A stretch of 64,000 nt of DNA from Chloroflexota bacterium (GTDB taxonomy: Bacteria; Chloroflexota; Dehalococcoidia; Lucifugimonadales; GCA-002723415), in the NCBI GenBank assembly GCA_002721445.1, contig PBKN01000005.1, positions 157,689 through 221,688 of the forward strand, in the 5' to 3' direction. Within the stretch, counting starts at the first letter, position 1; each line of letters begins with the position of its first letter. Below are positions 46,603 through 55,350 of this stretch, piece by piece. The notes under the pieces were generated by a model. That model saw only the letters and a list, made by a program, of their open reading frames with translations, ran no database searches and had not been told where the DNA came from. The translations under genes were made by a program, and so were the position numbers.

Positions 46603-47274
46603 ATGATAAATTCATTAAACACATTACGTGCAATAATATGGAAAGATTTAATTGTTGAATTTCGCTCTAAAGAAATTATACTGCCTATATTAGCTTTCTC
46701 TTGCCTCACATTAATAATTTTTAATTTTGCTATTGATACTACAAGAATTGATATTAAATACTTAGCAGCAGGAATCCTATGGATAGTATTTATATTTACA
46801 TCTATTTTGATACTAGTCAGAAGTTCAAATATAGAAAATCAAAATGGCAACCTTCAGGGCTTACTTTTGTCACCAATTAGTAGAGAAGCTATCTTTTTTA
46901 GCAAATTAATCAGTAATTTTATATTTGTATCAATAATTCAAATAATTATAACAATAGTATTCATAATTATATTTAATTTCTCAGATTTTAATTTAAAATT
47001 TATACCAATAATACTACTAGGGACTTTTGGTATTATCACAATTGGAAACGTTTTCTCTATAATATCTAACAACACAAAGTCACAAGAGATAATTCTTTCA
47101 GTATTATTGTTTCCTACAATAACCCCAGTATTAATTGCTTCAGTAGAAGCAATTAACTCAATTATAGGAAACAATAATGATTGGCTTAATCAATGGATAC
47201 CATTATTAATAATTTTTGATACAGTATTCATAATAATTTCACCATACGCTTTTAATTTTATAGTTGAAGAATAA
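46603..47274 (+). CDS. ccmB: Haem exporter permease, CcmB
   Basis: 223 residues with six membrane helices, the CcmB size. RAIIWKDLIVEFRSKEIILPILAF is the typical N-terminal amphipathic region (core IWKDLIVEFRSKE), and GNLQGLLLSPISREAIFFSK between helices two and three is a strong CcmB mark. It pairs with CcmA. It follows ccmA by eight bases and ends 123 bases before korA. Confidence 0.86.
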   Translation: MINSLNTLRAIIWKDLIVEFRSKEIILPILAFSCLTLIIFNFAIDTTRIDIKYLAAGILWIVFIFTSILILVRSSNIENQNGNLQGLLLSPISREAIFFSKLISNFIFVSIIQIIITIVFIIIFNFSDFNLKFIPIILLGTFGIITIGNVFSIISNNTKSQEIILSVLLFPTITPVLIASVEAINSIIGNNNDWLNQWIPLLIIFDTVFIIISPYAFNFIVEE

Positions 47275-47316
47275 TGAATTAATCAAATATTTTTTATAAT
47301 GATATAGCTCATGTGA

Positions 47317-47346
47317 TTGACACCTGAATTAATATCTTGATATATT
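47317..47346 (+). promoter_or_regulatory. Promoter of korAB
   Basis: TTGACA (47317-47322), 18-base spacer, TATATT (47341-47346, five of six). The start codon follows about 45 bases after the predicted transcript start. Confidence 0.68.
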
Positions 47347-47397
47347 TATTTAGTATTTTCTTTAAACCTAATTAAATTATCTATTTGGTAACAATAC

Positions 47398-49101
47398 TTG
47401 AAAAAAAATGATTTTGTAATGAGATTTGCGGGCGAAGGCGGTCAAGGTGTAGTAACATCTGCCGAAGGATTTGCTCAAGCAGCTGCCCAAGAAGGATATC
47501 ACATCCAGACTTTTGCTACTTTCCCATCTCAAATTATGGGAGGGCCAACTTGGACTCAAACTAGAATATCTACTAATGAAGTTCTAAGTTCAGGTGATGA
47601 ATTAGATGTGTTAGTTGCTTTTAATGAAGAAGCATATATGACACATAAAGATGCTGTAAAAAAAGATGGAGTAATAATATTTAATTCAGGTGATTTCAAT
47701 ATTGATGATGATTCTTCATCTATAAAAGCTCTAGGGATACCTTTTGATGAGTTAGCTAAATCTACTGGAAACACTAGAGCTGCAAATATGGTTGTTATGG
47801 GAGCTTTAGCTGATTTAGTTAATATGCCTCAATCAATACTAGAAAGCTTTGTCACTAATAAATTCACCAGAGGACGACCAAATGACGCGGAAATTATTTC
47901 ATCTAATATTGAAGCTCTATCGCTTGGAAAATTAGAAATAGAAAAAAATAATTTCCATTTAGGTGAACTCGCGGCATCTACCCCTCCAAAATATGAACAA
48001 ATTCTTATTAATGGTAACGCTGCTATTAGCGTAGGAGCGTTAGCTGCTGAACTAGATGTTTTCATAGGTTATCCTATATCTCCTGCTACACCTATTCTTT
48101 TGTGGATGGAACAAAGATTAATTGGAAACGGAAAATTTGTACATCAATCAAGTTCTGAAATTGAATCAATAATAGCTATAATTGGTGCAGGATATTCTGG
48201 TAAAAAAGCTATGACTTCCACTGCAGGACCAGGATTTTCTCTGATGAGTGAAGGTATAGGGTTAGCTTGGATGACAGAAATACCAATTGTTGTAGTAAAT
48301 GTTCAAAGAGGCGGCCCTGCAACAGGATTGCCTACAAAAACAGAACAATCTGATTTATACGCATCAATTTATCCTGCTCACGGAGATGTAAGTATTCCTG
48401 TAATCGCACCAGGCACAGTTGAAGAATGTTTTTATGCATCTATAAAAGCAATAAATTGGGCTGAAAGATATCAAGGGCCCGTTGTTCTACTTAGCGAGCA
48501 TGCCCTAGCTGAAAGGCAAACCAACATTCCTAAACCAGATATTAAAAAAATAAAAATTGAAAATAGACTAACCTACACTGGTGAAAATGGATATAAAAGA
48601 TATGAAGGTGAAAAATTATCACCAATGCCAATACCCGGTAAACCTGGAAGCTATGTTGCTAATGGTAGCGAACATGATGATTGGGGTGATACAACTCACC
48701 TTCCTCAACGCCACATTGAAATGACTAATAGAAGATTTAATAAATTAAAATTATTAGAAAACGAAGAATATGAAAGTATAAACAACCATAATGAAATATC
48801 TATTATGCCATGGGGAGGCTCCAAAGGACCTGTGCAAGAAGCATATAAAAATTTGATTGAAGAAGGGGTAGAAATCGGATGGTTTTACACAATGTTTCTT
48901 AACCCTCTACCAAAAAAACTACTCGATGAATTAAAAGAAAAAAAATTAATTATTGTTCCTGAGCTAAATTACAGAGGCCAATGGTCAAGTATATTAAGAT
49001 CTTATGGAATTAACGCAAAATCAATTACTCAATATACAGGTCTTCCTTTTAAAGTAAATTATTTAATCGAACAAATTAAAAAGAACATAAATTTGGAGTA
49101 A
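47398..49101 (+). CDS. korA: 2-oxoacid:ferredoxin oxidoreductase, fused gamma-alpha subunit
   Basis: 567 residues. Residues 1-185 form the gamma domain (RFAGEGGQGVVTSAEGFAQA), which binds the CoA side. From about 200 is the alpha domain with GYPISPATPILLWME, TSTAGPGFSLMSEGIGLAW and RGGPATGLPTKTEQSDL. The pair with KorB oxidises 2-oxoglutarate or a similar 2-oxoacid to its CoA thioester and reduces ferredoxin. The short AB type with gamma-alpha fusion is usual in aerobes. TTG at 47398 is the only start that keeps the first strand; no ribosome-binding site is seen. Confidence 0.9.
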   Translation: MKKNDFVMRFAGEGGQGVVTSAEGFAQAAAQEGYHIQTFATFPSQIMGGPTWTQTRISTNEVLSSGDELDVLVAFNEEAYMTHKDAVKKDGVIIFNSGDFNIDDDSSSIKALGIPFDELAKSTGNTRAANMVVMGALADLVNMPQSILESFVTNKFTRGRPNDAEIISSNIEALSLGKLEIEKNNFHLGELAASTPPKYEQILINGNAAISVGALAAELDVFIGYPISPATPILLWMEQRLIGNGKFVHQSSSEIESIIAIIGAGYSGKKAMTSTAGPGFSLMSEGIGLAWMTEIPIVVVNVQRGGPATGLPTKTEQSDLYASIYPAHGDVSIPVIAPGTVEECFYASIKAINWAERYQGPVVLLSEHALAERQTNIPKPDIKKIKIENRLTYTGENGYKRYEGEKLSPMPIPGKPGSYVANGSEHDDWGDTTHLPQRHIEMTNRRFNKLKLLENEEYESINNHNEISIMPWGGSKGPVQEAYKNLIEEGVEIGWFYTMFLNPLPKKLLDELKEKKLIIVPELNYRGQWSSILRSYGINAKSITQYTGLPFKVNYLIEQIKKNINLE

Positions 49102-49106
49102 ACTTA

Positions 49107-49973
49107 ATGAGTGTCAATAATCCTGAATACGATTTTAAATGGTGCCCTGGCTGTGGAGATTTTGGTGTTAGAAGGGCTTTAGAAAAAAGCTTAACTGATA
49201 GAAAGATAGCAACAGAATTGCCAATGGAAAACAATGTCGTAGTAGCCGGCATAGGTTGTTCAGGAAATTTAGTTCACCTCCTTGAAGGAGACAGACCATA
49301 TGGCTTTCATGGAGTTCATGGCAGAAGCCTACCTGCTGCTATGGGTATAAAAATGGGTAGCCCTGATCTAAATGTTATTGTAGTAGCTGGAGATGGTGAT
49401 TTTTTAAGTATAGGAATGGAGCATATAGCTCCTCAAGCCGCTAGAAACTTAAATGTAACAGCAGTAATAATGGATAATGCTGTTTATGGATTAACTAAGG
49501 GACAAAGCTCTCCTACTTCTGAATTTGACATGATAACAAGTTCAACTCCATATGGAAAACAAGAAGAAAAAATTAATCCACTAAAATTATACCTTGAATA
49601 TGGAGTATCTTTTGTAGCATCTATGATGTCTTCAAAAATTAAAGATCTAGCAAATTTAATAAATATAGGTATGGATCACAAAGGATTCTCAATTGTACAT
49701 GTCCAATCACCTTGCACCACATATAATGACACATATCAACTATTAAAAGGTAATAAAAAATTAGGTATTGCACCAATAGCTTGGGAAATACCTGAAGCAC
49801 ATGACAAATCTGATATCAATGCCGCTCATGATATAGTTGACAAAGGAGGAGTTCCTCTAGGCATATTGTTCGAAGACAAACTAAGAGCATCATTTGATGA
49901 AAATATCAATAAACTTAATGAGAAAGTAAAACCTAGAAATTTAGATAAAGTTATTGAATCTTTTTCTATTTAG
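49107..49973 (+). CDS. korB: 2-oxoacid:ferredoxin oxidoreductase, beta subunit
   Basis: 288 residues. Cys13 and Cys16 (WCPGCGDFGV) and Cys51 (GIGCSG) with a later Cys (SPCTTYN) would bind the [4Fe-4S] cluster. TPP and Mg are bound by GDGDFLSIG and the following NAVYGLTKGQ. Five bases after korA. Its stop overlaps the converging MaoC gene by eight bases. No separate ferredoxin gene is nearby. Confidence 0.93.
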   Translation: MSVNNPEYDFKWCPGCGDFGVRRALEKSLTDRKIATELPMENNVVVAGIGCSGNLVHLLEGDRPYGFHGVHGRSLPAAMGIKMGSPDLNVIVVAGDGDFLSIGMEHIAPQAARNLNVTAVIMDNAVYGLTKGQSSPTSEFDMITSSTPYGKQEEKINPLKLYLEYGVSFVASMMSSKIKDLANLINIGMDHKGFSIVHVQSPCTTYNDTYQLLKGNKKLGIAPIAWEIPEAHDKSDINAAHDIVDKGGVPLGILFEDKLRASFDENINKLNEKVKPRNLDKVIESFSI

Positions 49974-50409
49974 TAATTACTTTATATGGTAAACTAACAA
50001 TTGCTTTACCAAGAGTGCTTTTTTTCCCAGAAGAATTTTGAATCCAAATATCACAATAAATAGTATTATTCTTACTAGAATCAATTTTAATATCTGTAAC
50101 AATACCTGTGACAGTTAATTCATCTTCTGGGACATCCATTCCTCGATACTGTACAGAAAGCTCTAATAAATCTCCATTATCTCCAATCCAATCAGTAATA
50201 AGCTGTCCCAAAAAAGCATTTTTCAAGGCTCCATGAATTATTATTCCAGGAAGATCATTTGATTTTGCATAATCTTGATCATAATGTATTTGATAATAAT
50301 CGCCAGAAGCACCTGCATACATAACAAGCTGCTGTGATGAAACTTTCTTTTTTAATACTGGTAAATTTATACCAATTTTTACATCTTCAAAAAAAAGTTG
50401 TTTAAACAT
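49966..50409 (-). CDS. MaoC-like hotdog dehydratase, catalytic subunit
   Basis: 147 residues. YAGASGDYYQIHYDQDYAKS carries the hydratase-2 motif with catalytic Asp and His (SGD and IHYD), and GIIIHGALKNAFLG follows as usual. It would hydrate an enoyl-CoA or dehydrate a 3-hydroxyacyl-CoA. With the next gene upstream it makes the HadAB-like pair in which only one chain is active. It may serve in beta-oxidation with the acyl-CoA dehydrogenases 20 kb away. Confidence 0.85.
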   Translation of the reverse strand: MFKQLFFEDVKIGINLPVLKKKVSSQQLVMYAGASGDYYQIHYDQDYAKSNDLPGIIIHGALKNAFLGQLITDWIGDNGDLLELSVQYRGMDVPEDELTVTGIVTDIKIDSSKNNTIYCDIWIQNSSGKKSTLGKAIVSLPYKVITK

Positions 50410-50434
50410 ATTTCAAACATAAAACCTTTATTTA

Positions 50435-50887
50435 TTATTTTTTTGGTTCATAAGATATACCTGTAGTCCTTTGAGTTGCTACTATTTGATCAAACTGATT
50501 TATATACCTTATCTCATTTATCTGAAAAATCATCTCTCCTAAACTTCCATCTTTAGTGAAAAAGTCTACAAATTTCTTTATCACCGTAATTTTATCTCCA
50601 ATACGAACAGGTTCAAAATATTTCCATTCACTTCCGCCATCTACTCCAGCTGAAAAAAAAATTTTTTCCCCTGAAGAATTATGAAACATTGACCGTAAAA
50701 ATGTAGGAGGCGTGATTACTCCTCCATGCCTGCTAGTACGAGCTAATTTAGGATTACTAAATATCGGATTATCATCACCTATAGCTTTTGCAAATTTAAT
50801 AACAGCCCCTAATTCAACTTCGTACGTAACTGCTTCACTTTCCGAACCGATATATTCACTTAAAGCTTTTTTTACAGAATTATCCAT
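50435..50887 (-). CDS. MaoC N-terminal-type hotdog protein (FAS1 dehydratase-like)
   Basis: 150 residues, hotdog fold of the non-catalytic partner type: KFAKAIGDDNPIFSN and GVITPPTFLRSMFH are the marks of the N-terminal MaoC/FAS1 dehydratase domain. The SGD/IH catalytic motif is replaced by IGDDNPIFS. It stands 25 bases before the catalytic partner on the same strand. Probably forms a heterodimer with it, as HadA or HadC with HadB. Confidence 0.83.
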   Translation of the reverse strand: MDNSVKKALSEYIGSESEAVTYEVELGAVIKFAKAIGDDNPIFSNPKLARTSRHGGVITPPTFLRSMFHNSSGEKIFFSAGVDGGSEWKYFEPVRIGDKITVIKKFVDFFTKDGSLGEMIFQINEIRYINQFDQIVATQRTTGISYEPKK

Positions 50888-51003
50888 TAAATTTATTAAT
50901 CCTTATAAATTTATATTACAAAAATATTGAAATTCAATCATAGCCTAAGAAGAAGATCAAAATCAATATCAAAAATTAATTAAACATCTACCTTTTTTCG
51001 TAG

Positions 51004-51024
51004 TAAAACAATATAATTGTTTTA
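51004..51024. promoter_or_regulatory. Perfect palindrome enclosing a -10 box (probable operator)
   Basis: Arms TAAAACAAT (51004-51012) and ATTGTTTTA (51016-51024) are exact inverted repeats around ata. A perfect TATAAT lies across the centre at 51012-51017, reading rightward toward the antiporter gene. Such an arrangement fits a dimeric repressor that blocks RNA polymerase. The repressor is unknown. No good -35 is seen. Confidence 0.55.
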
Positions 51025-51060
51025 TTAGAGACACAAAAAGAATACAAAAAGTCTCAAGAA

Positions 51061-51159
51061 AGGAGGTAGATCATTGGAATATAGTAAACGGAGGTGTTAT
51101 AGATAGGTGTTCTCTGTAACACCTCTCACTAGGAGCTTCCCTTAATCAGGAAGCTCCTA
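51061..51159 (+). promoter_or_regulatory. Structured leader with switchable hairpins upstream of the cation antiporter
   Basis: From 51061 the leader contains AGGAGG, a ten-codon frame, and stem GAGGTGTTA/TAACACCTC (51091-51099 with 51117-51125). A second AGGTGTT (51105-51111) can pair with the same partner AACACCT (51118-51124), so two stems exclude one another. A further stem TAGGAGCTTCC/GGAAGCTCCTA follows (51130-51140 with 51149-51159, loop eight bases). No T-run comes after it. A weaker GAGAC/GTCTC pair (51028-51032 with 51051-51055) precedes the whole. I match it to no known riboswitch class. Confidence 0.55.
51074..51106 (+). CDS. Possible leader peptide of ten codons
   Basis: TTG at 51074, seven bases after a perfect AGGAGG (51061-51066), opens MEYSKRRCYR and a TAG stop. 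The last codons cover the first copy of AGGTGTT, which forms the left arm of the first hairpin. The stop codon is the beginning of the second copy. Translation would therefore decide which hairpin forms. The strength of the ribosome-binding site, among the best in the window, makes chance less likely, but nothing else proves translation. Confidence 0.4.
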   Translation: MEYSKRRCYR

Positions 51160-51215
51160 AACTTTAGAATACCAAACTAAATAATCACAAACTGAAAAAG
51201 GAAATAGAAGTTTAA

Positions 51216-52226
51216 ATGTCTGATCTTTTACCATGGATACAATTAATCATTGCAGCTTCAATAATATTATTTACATCTAAATATCTTGTAAAACACGCTG
51301 ATAATATTGCAATTCAGACTGGCCTCGGAAGAACTTTTATCGGTATAGTTTTATTGGCAACTGCAACTTCTTTACCAGAATTAGCTACAGGTATTAACTC
51401 AGTCTATTCGTTAAAATCTCCAGACTTAGCAGCTGGTGACGTATTTGGCAGTAATATCTTTAATTTATTAATAATTGTTGTGCTAGATACTTACTCTGGT
51501 AATCGTCCTTTTTTAAGTGATATCAAGAGTATTTCATGGACTCTTCCAGTATTAACTATTATAGCTATATTAATAGCAATAATAGCTATGTGGAGTTCAA
51601 ATCAAATAAACATTAATTCTAGTAGCGTAGGATTATTATCTTATGCGATTTTTATATTTTTTATACTATCGATGTTCATAACTTATAATCAAAGCAAAAA
51701 TGAAAATCAAGAATCCGATAATAATGAAGAAATTACAAATAATAACCCTTCAGTAAAATACAGTCTACTCATTTATATTATTAGTGCAGCAATAATTATA
51801 ATCAGCTCCATATTTTTATCTATGGGAGGTGAGAAAATAGCCCATATAATGAAATGGCAAGAAAGTTTTGTAGGAACTCAATTGCTTGCCTTAAGTACTT
51901 CCCTCCCAGAATTAGCAACATCTTTAGCTGCATTAAGATTGAGAGCTCCTGAATTAGCAATTACCAACCTATTGGGCAGTAATTTATTTAACACAGGTAT
52001 AGTTTTGTTTCTTGATGATGTTTTTTATACTAGTAAGCCAATATGGCTAGACCTATCTCAAATACATATTTTTAACGCTTTTATAGCTATATTAATGACT
52101 TGTACGATTCTCATAACTATCCAAATCAAACCAAAACAAAAATTACTTAAATTCATAGGAATAGAAAGTGCTATTTTAATTATATTATATTTAATATCCA
52201 CGATATACACGTTCCAAAGTGGATAA
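51216..52226 (+). CDS. CaCA family Na+/Ca2+-type cation antiporter
   Basis: 336 residues, ten to eleven membrane helices in two inverted halves. The two alpha repeats are ATATSLPELATGINSV with GDVFGSNIFNL, and ALSTSLPELATSLAAL with TNLLGSNLFNT; each holds the acidic residue for cation binding. A charged loop of about 35 residues (KNENQESDNNEE) separates the halves. It exports calcium or a related cation in exchange for sodium or protons. Its 5' region is the structured leader described separately, suggesting control by ion or translation state. Confidence 0.88.
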   Translation: MSDLLPWIQLIIAASIILFTSKYLVKHADNIAIQTGLGRTFIGIVLLATATSLPELATGINSVYSLKSPDLAAGDVFGSNIFNLLIIVVLDTYSGNRPFLSDIKSISWTLPVLTIIAILIAIIAMWSSNQININSSSVGLLSYAIFIFFILSMFITYNQSKNENQESDNNEEITNNNPSVKYSLLIYIISAAIIIISSIFLSMGGEKIAHIMKWQESFVGTQLLALSTSLPELATSLAALRLRAPELAITNLLGSNLFNTGIVLFLDDVFYTSKPIWLDLSQIHIFNAFIAILMTCTILITIQIKPKQKLLKFIGIESAILIILYLISTIYTFQSG

Positions 52227-52231
52227 ATAAA

Positions 52232-53476
52232 TTAACCCTTAATAAGATATGATCTTAATAAATCTATCGCATTAACTGACATTCTTAACCTGTCTGGATT
52301 ACCTCTACCAGCATATGGAAAAGATTTTGTCATATATTCTTTTCCATCAAATATAGATATATATGTATTACCTGAATCTAGATTTTGTACATTTTGAGAT
52401 GCATTAACTCTTGCATGCAATGCTAAACCAATATTACTTTTTGAAAAGATTCTTATAGCATTTGATAATCTTTTTGCCATATCAAGAGGAGAATTAATTA
52501 AGTCAGTTAAATTATCATTTGGGTAAATATCAGATAAGAAATTTTTTAATGAATCTATATCATTTATCACTATTCCGTTTACAAAAGATTTAGGTCCTGA
52601 ATGAAACAATTGATCCATTAACAAACCAGAAGTTACATCTTCATAAATACCAATAGTAATATTTTTATCCCGTAATATTCTTAACACAATACTATCAATT
52701 GTTTCATTATCTACACCAAAAATATGTTTTCCTAGAATTTTACGTATTTCATTTTCTATAGGATCTATCAGCTTATTTGCTTCATTTGAATTTTTAGCTT
52801 TTGCTGCAATACGCACATCAACTTGTCCAGGGTGCGCTAATACACCAACAGTAGGATTATTACTCCCAGCAATTAAGTATCCAATTTTATCATCTACATT
52901 GGACTCCCCTATTCCTGACATTTTTAATACTCGATAAATAATGGTTTCAGATAAATTAAATTTTTCTGTTATGTATGGAATAAGTTTGTTGTCAAACAAC
53001 CATTTCATTTCAAAAGGAACCCCTGGCAAACAAATCACAACTCCCCTATCGTCTTCAACTATAAAAGAAGGAGCTGTACCATTTGGATTGTCAACAATAA
53101 TAGAACCTTCAGGTATATAAGCCTGGCGTTCATTATTAGAAGTTAATGTCAATCCTCGTTTGTGAAACCTACTCTCAAGTTCGTTAACCAATCTCTGGTT
53201 CTTAATTAATTTTCTCTTTGTAACTTTAGCAACAACATCTCTTGTAATATCATCTTGAGTTGGACCAATACCTCCACCAGTAATTACTAAATCAGATCGA
53301 TCTAAAGCATTGTCAATAACTTCATGCATTCTATCAAAATTATCCCCAACTGTAGATTGATAATAAAGGTTAACTCCCAAACTAGACAACCTGTCTGACA
53401 TCCAGGCAGAATTAGTATCAACTATTTGCCCTAATAAAAGCTCTGATCCAATTGAAATTATTTCAGCACTAGGCAT
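52232..53476 (-). CDS. cinA: CinA-family protein with a degenerate amidase domain
   Basis: 414 residues. The N-terminal MoCF-like (COG1058) domain is intact: ISIGSELLLGQIVDTNS, GGIGPTQDDITRDVV and CLPGVPFEMKWL. It would hydrolyse ADP-ribose-type pyrophosphates. The C-terminal domain occupies the place of the NMN amidohydrolase, but its catalytic motif ESCTGG is EDVTSG here (279-284), with Asp280 in place of the nucleophile Ser. The later GIAGPGGG-type loop is also lost (HARVNASQN). The second activity is therefore probably absent. GGAGT is just upstream of the ATG. Confidence 0.87.
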   Translation of the reverse strand: MPSAEIISIGSELLLGQIVDTNSAWMSDRLSSLGVNLYYQSTVGDNFDRMHEVIDNALDRSDLVITGGGIGPTQDDITRDVVAKVTKRKLIKNQRLVNELESRFHKRGLTLTSNNERQAYIPEGSIIVDNPNGTAPSFIVEDDRGVVICLPGVPFEMKWLFDNKLIPYITEKFNLSETIIYRVLKMSGIGESNVDDKIGYLIAGSNNPTVGVLAHPGQVDVRIAAKAKNSNEANKLIDPIENEIRKILGKHIFGVDNETIDSIVLRILRDKNITIGIYEDVTSGLLMDQLFHSGPKSFVNGIVINDIDSLKNFLSDIYPNDNLTDLINSPLDMAKRLSNAIRIFSKSNIGLALHARVNASQNVQNLDSGNTYISIFDGKEYMTKSFPYAGRGNPDRLRMSVNAIDLLRSYLIKG

Positions 53477-53508
53477 AATTTACTCCAAAAGTATTTATTA
53501 AATCTTTT

Positions 53509-55203
53509 TTAAATAGGCGAAATTTCATTACTTTTCCAGCGATTGATTGCTGATTGACCTCTCGGACTTACAACTCCTTTAATTTTTACATTAATCAAAG
53601 ACGGTAAACCTGAAGATAATGCTCTCTCAATTGCTCCTGGAAATTCATTAATATTCTCAACTAATTCCCCATAGCCGCCTAAACCTTTTACAACTTCATG
53701 ATATTTTGTAGGAAGTAATTTTGTAGCAACTGTCTTGCCAAACACACCTAGCTGTATTTGCTTATCAATACCCCATGCAGAATCATTCCCTAATATCATA
53801 ACTACAGGAAGGTTGTGTCTCACAGCAGTATCAAATTCCATGCCATTAAAACCAAATGCTCCATCTCCATTAAATATAAACACTCTTCTATTAGGATTTG
53901 CTAACTTAGCAGCTAACCCTGTAGGCAAGGCTGTCCCTAGCATACCTAAAGTAGGAACATACCACCACCTATTAGGTAGCTGAGCAGGCAAATAAGCTCT
54001 TCCAAAATGACAAAAATCACCACCATCAAACACTAAGCAATCATCTGGCGTAATTATAGTCTTCATATATTTAAATATTTCCATTGCATGAGTATCGTCA
54101 CCTTTAAATGATAAGGAGGTTAATTCATTAAACTGATCTAGTCTTTCATTTTGTAATTCTTTTAACCAAGCACTTTCTTCCCAATTATATTTCAAAGCTT
54201 CTTCATACATTTGGGACAATATACTTCCTATATCTCCTGATGCTCCCAGGAAAACACCTCTGTTCTTACCAATTTCACTTTCTGAAGTATCAATCTGTAT
54301 TAATTTTGCTGATTCAGAAATTACTGGAGGCATACCATATCCAAGAGTTAAGTCTTGCTTAGTGCCAACTAAAATAACTAAATCCGATTCTTGAACTTTT
54401 TTTGTAGCCTTATTCAATCCACTATCATAAAATCCAACTGAATGAGCATAATCATCTGAAATAATCCCTCTTGCATTTCCTTGTGTAAAAGTCGGAATTT
54501 TTGTAATATCAAGAAATTTTTTAAGTTTATCTTCTATACTAAAAGAGTCACACGCATTACCTAATATAATTACAGGTTTATTAGATTTATTTAATTCACT
54601 TATTATTTTTTCGACTTGATTTTGACTCATAACAGATATTGATTGATTTCGATATTCAGCTGGTGTAAAAAAAACAATCTTTTCTTTATCTACTTTTTGC
54701 TCTTGAACATCTACAGGAATAGTTAAATGAACTGGCCCCTTACGTCCACTAAACGCAACTCTTAAAGCTTTAGCAATCATATCTGGTATCCTTGATGCAT
54801 CATAAACCATCCAGGCACCCTTAGTTGTAGGTTTAGCCATACCTATCTGATCAATTTCCTGCATAGAGCCTTTTTCAGCTTCACTCAACTCTGCAGACCC
54901 ACTTATAGATAGCATAGGACTTTCTGCATGCATAGCATTTGCTAATCCAGGTATAGCATTTGCAAAACCAGGTGTAGTATAAATTGCCACTCCTAATTTA
55001 CCAGTAATTCTACTCCAAGAATCTGCCATATGAACTGCTGCTTGCTCGTGCCTAGTATCTAATATATTAAAACCATAATCTGATAAAACATCTAATGTTG
55101 GCAAAACATGGTCTCCAGCTAAAGTAAATATATAATTTACTCCTTCAACTTCTAATGATTTGGCAATTAATTCTGCACCTGTAATATAATTCTCTTTTTC
55201 CAT
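53509..55203 (-). CDS. Thiamine pyrophosphate enzyme, acetolactate synthase-like
   Basis: 564 residues with the three domains of the TPP family. The Glu that activates TPP is in TRHEQAAVHMADSW near residue 52. The Mg/TPP site is GDGAFGFNGMEFDTAVRH and NDSAWGIDKQ near 450-485. Acetolactate synthase, oxalyl-CoA decarboxylase and related enzymes share this layout. FAD- and quinone-site features are not distinctive, so no specific reaction is assigned. ilvD lies 2 kb away on the opposite strand, but no small regulatory ilvN is adjacent. GGGAG precedes ATG. Confidence 0.83.
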   Translation of the reverse strand: MEKENYITGAELIAKSLEVEGVNYIFTLAGDHVLPTLDVLSDYGFNILDTRHEQAAVHMADSWSRITGKLGVAIYTTPGFANAIPGLANAMHAESPMLSISGSAELSEAEKGSMQEIDQIGMAKPTTKGAWMVYDASRIPDMIAKALRVAFSGRKGPVHLTIPVDVQEQKVDKEKIVFFTPAEYRNQSISVMSQNQVEKIISELNKSNKPVIILGNACDSFSIEDKLKKFLDITKIPTFTQGNARGIISDDYAHSVGFYDSGLNKATKKVQESDLVILVGTKQDLTLGYGMPPVISESAKLIQIDTSESEIGKNRGVFLGASGDIGSILSQMYEEALKYNWEESAWLKELQNERLDQFNELTSLSFKGDDTHAMEIFKYMKTIITPDDCLVFDGGDFCHFGRAYLPAQLPNRWWYVPTLGMLGTALPTGLAAKLANPNRRVFIFNGDGAFGFNGMEFDTAVRHNLPVVMILGNDSAWGIDKQIQLGVFGKTVATKLLPTKYHEVVKGLGGYGELVENINEFPGAIERALSSGLPSLINVKIKGVVSPRGQSAINRWKSNEISPI

Positions 55204-55307
55204 TATTACTCCCTATATTTAAAATAGATACATTATTAATATAGCTTAAGCCAAAATGACGAAAGTTTATATGCTAATTATATAAAATTTCACTTAATAT
55301 TTTAGAG

Positions 55308-55316
55308 TGATATAAT
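55308..55316 (+). promoter_or_regulatory. Extended -10 promoter of the epimerase-rsmG unit
   Basis: TGA-TATAAT, a perfect extended -10 with TATAAT at 55311-55316, ending 34 bases before the ATG at 55351. A -35 (TTTCAC) is poor, as is common for extended -10 promoters. Confidence 0.6.
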
Positions 55317-55350
55317 GATATTCTACGATTTCCATTGGAGATGAACAAAA

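Noticed and set aside
51130-51159. 11-bp hairpin as a Rho-independent terminator
   Set aside because: The stem is strong but the following bases are aactttagaat, with no run of T. I list it as part of the leader instead.
51024-51160. yybP-ykoY manganese riboswitch, common before such antiporters
   Set aside because: I cannot find the conserved loop sequences, and the GGAGG here is better explained as a ribosome-binding site. A covariance-model search would settle it.
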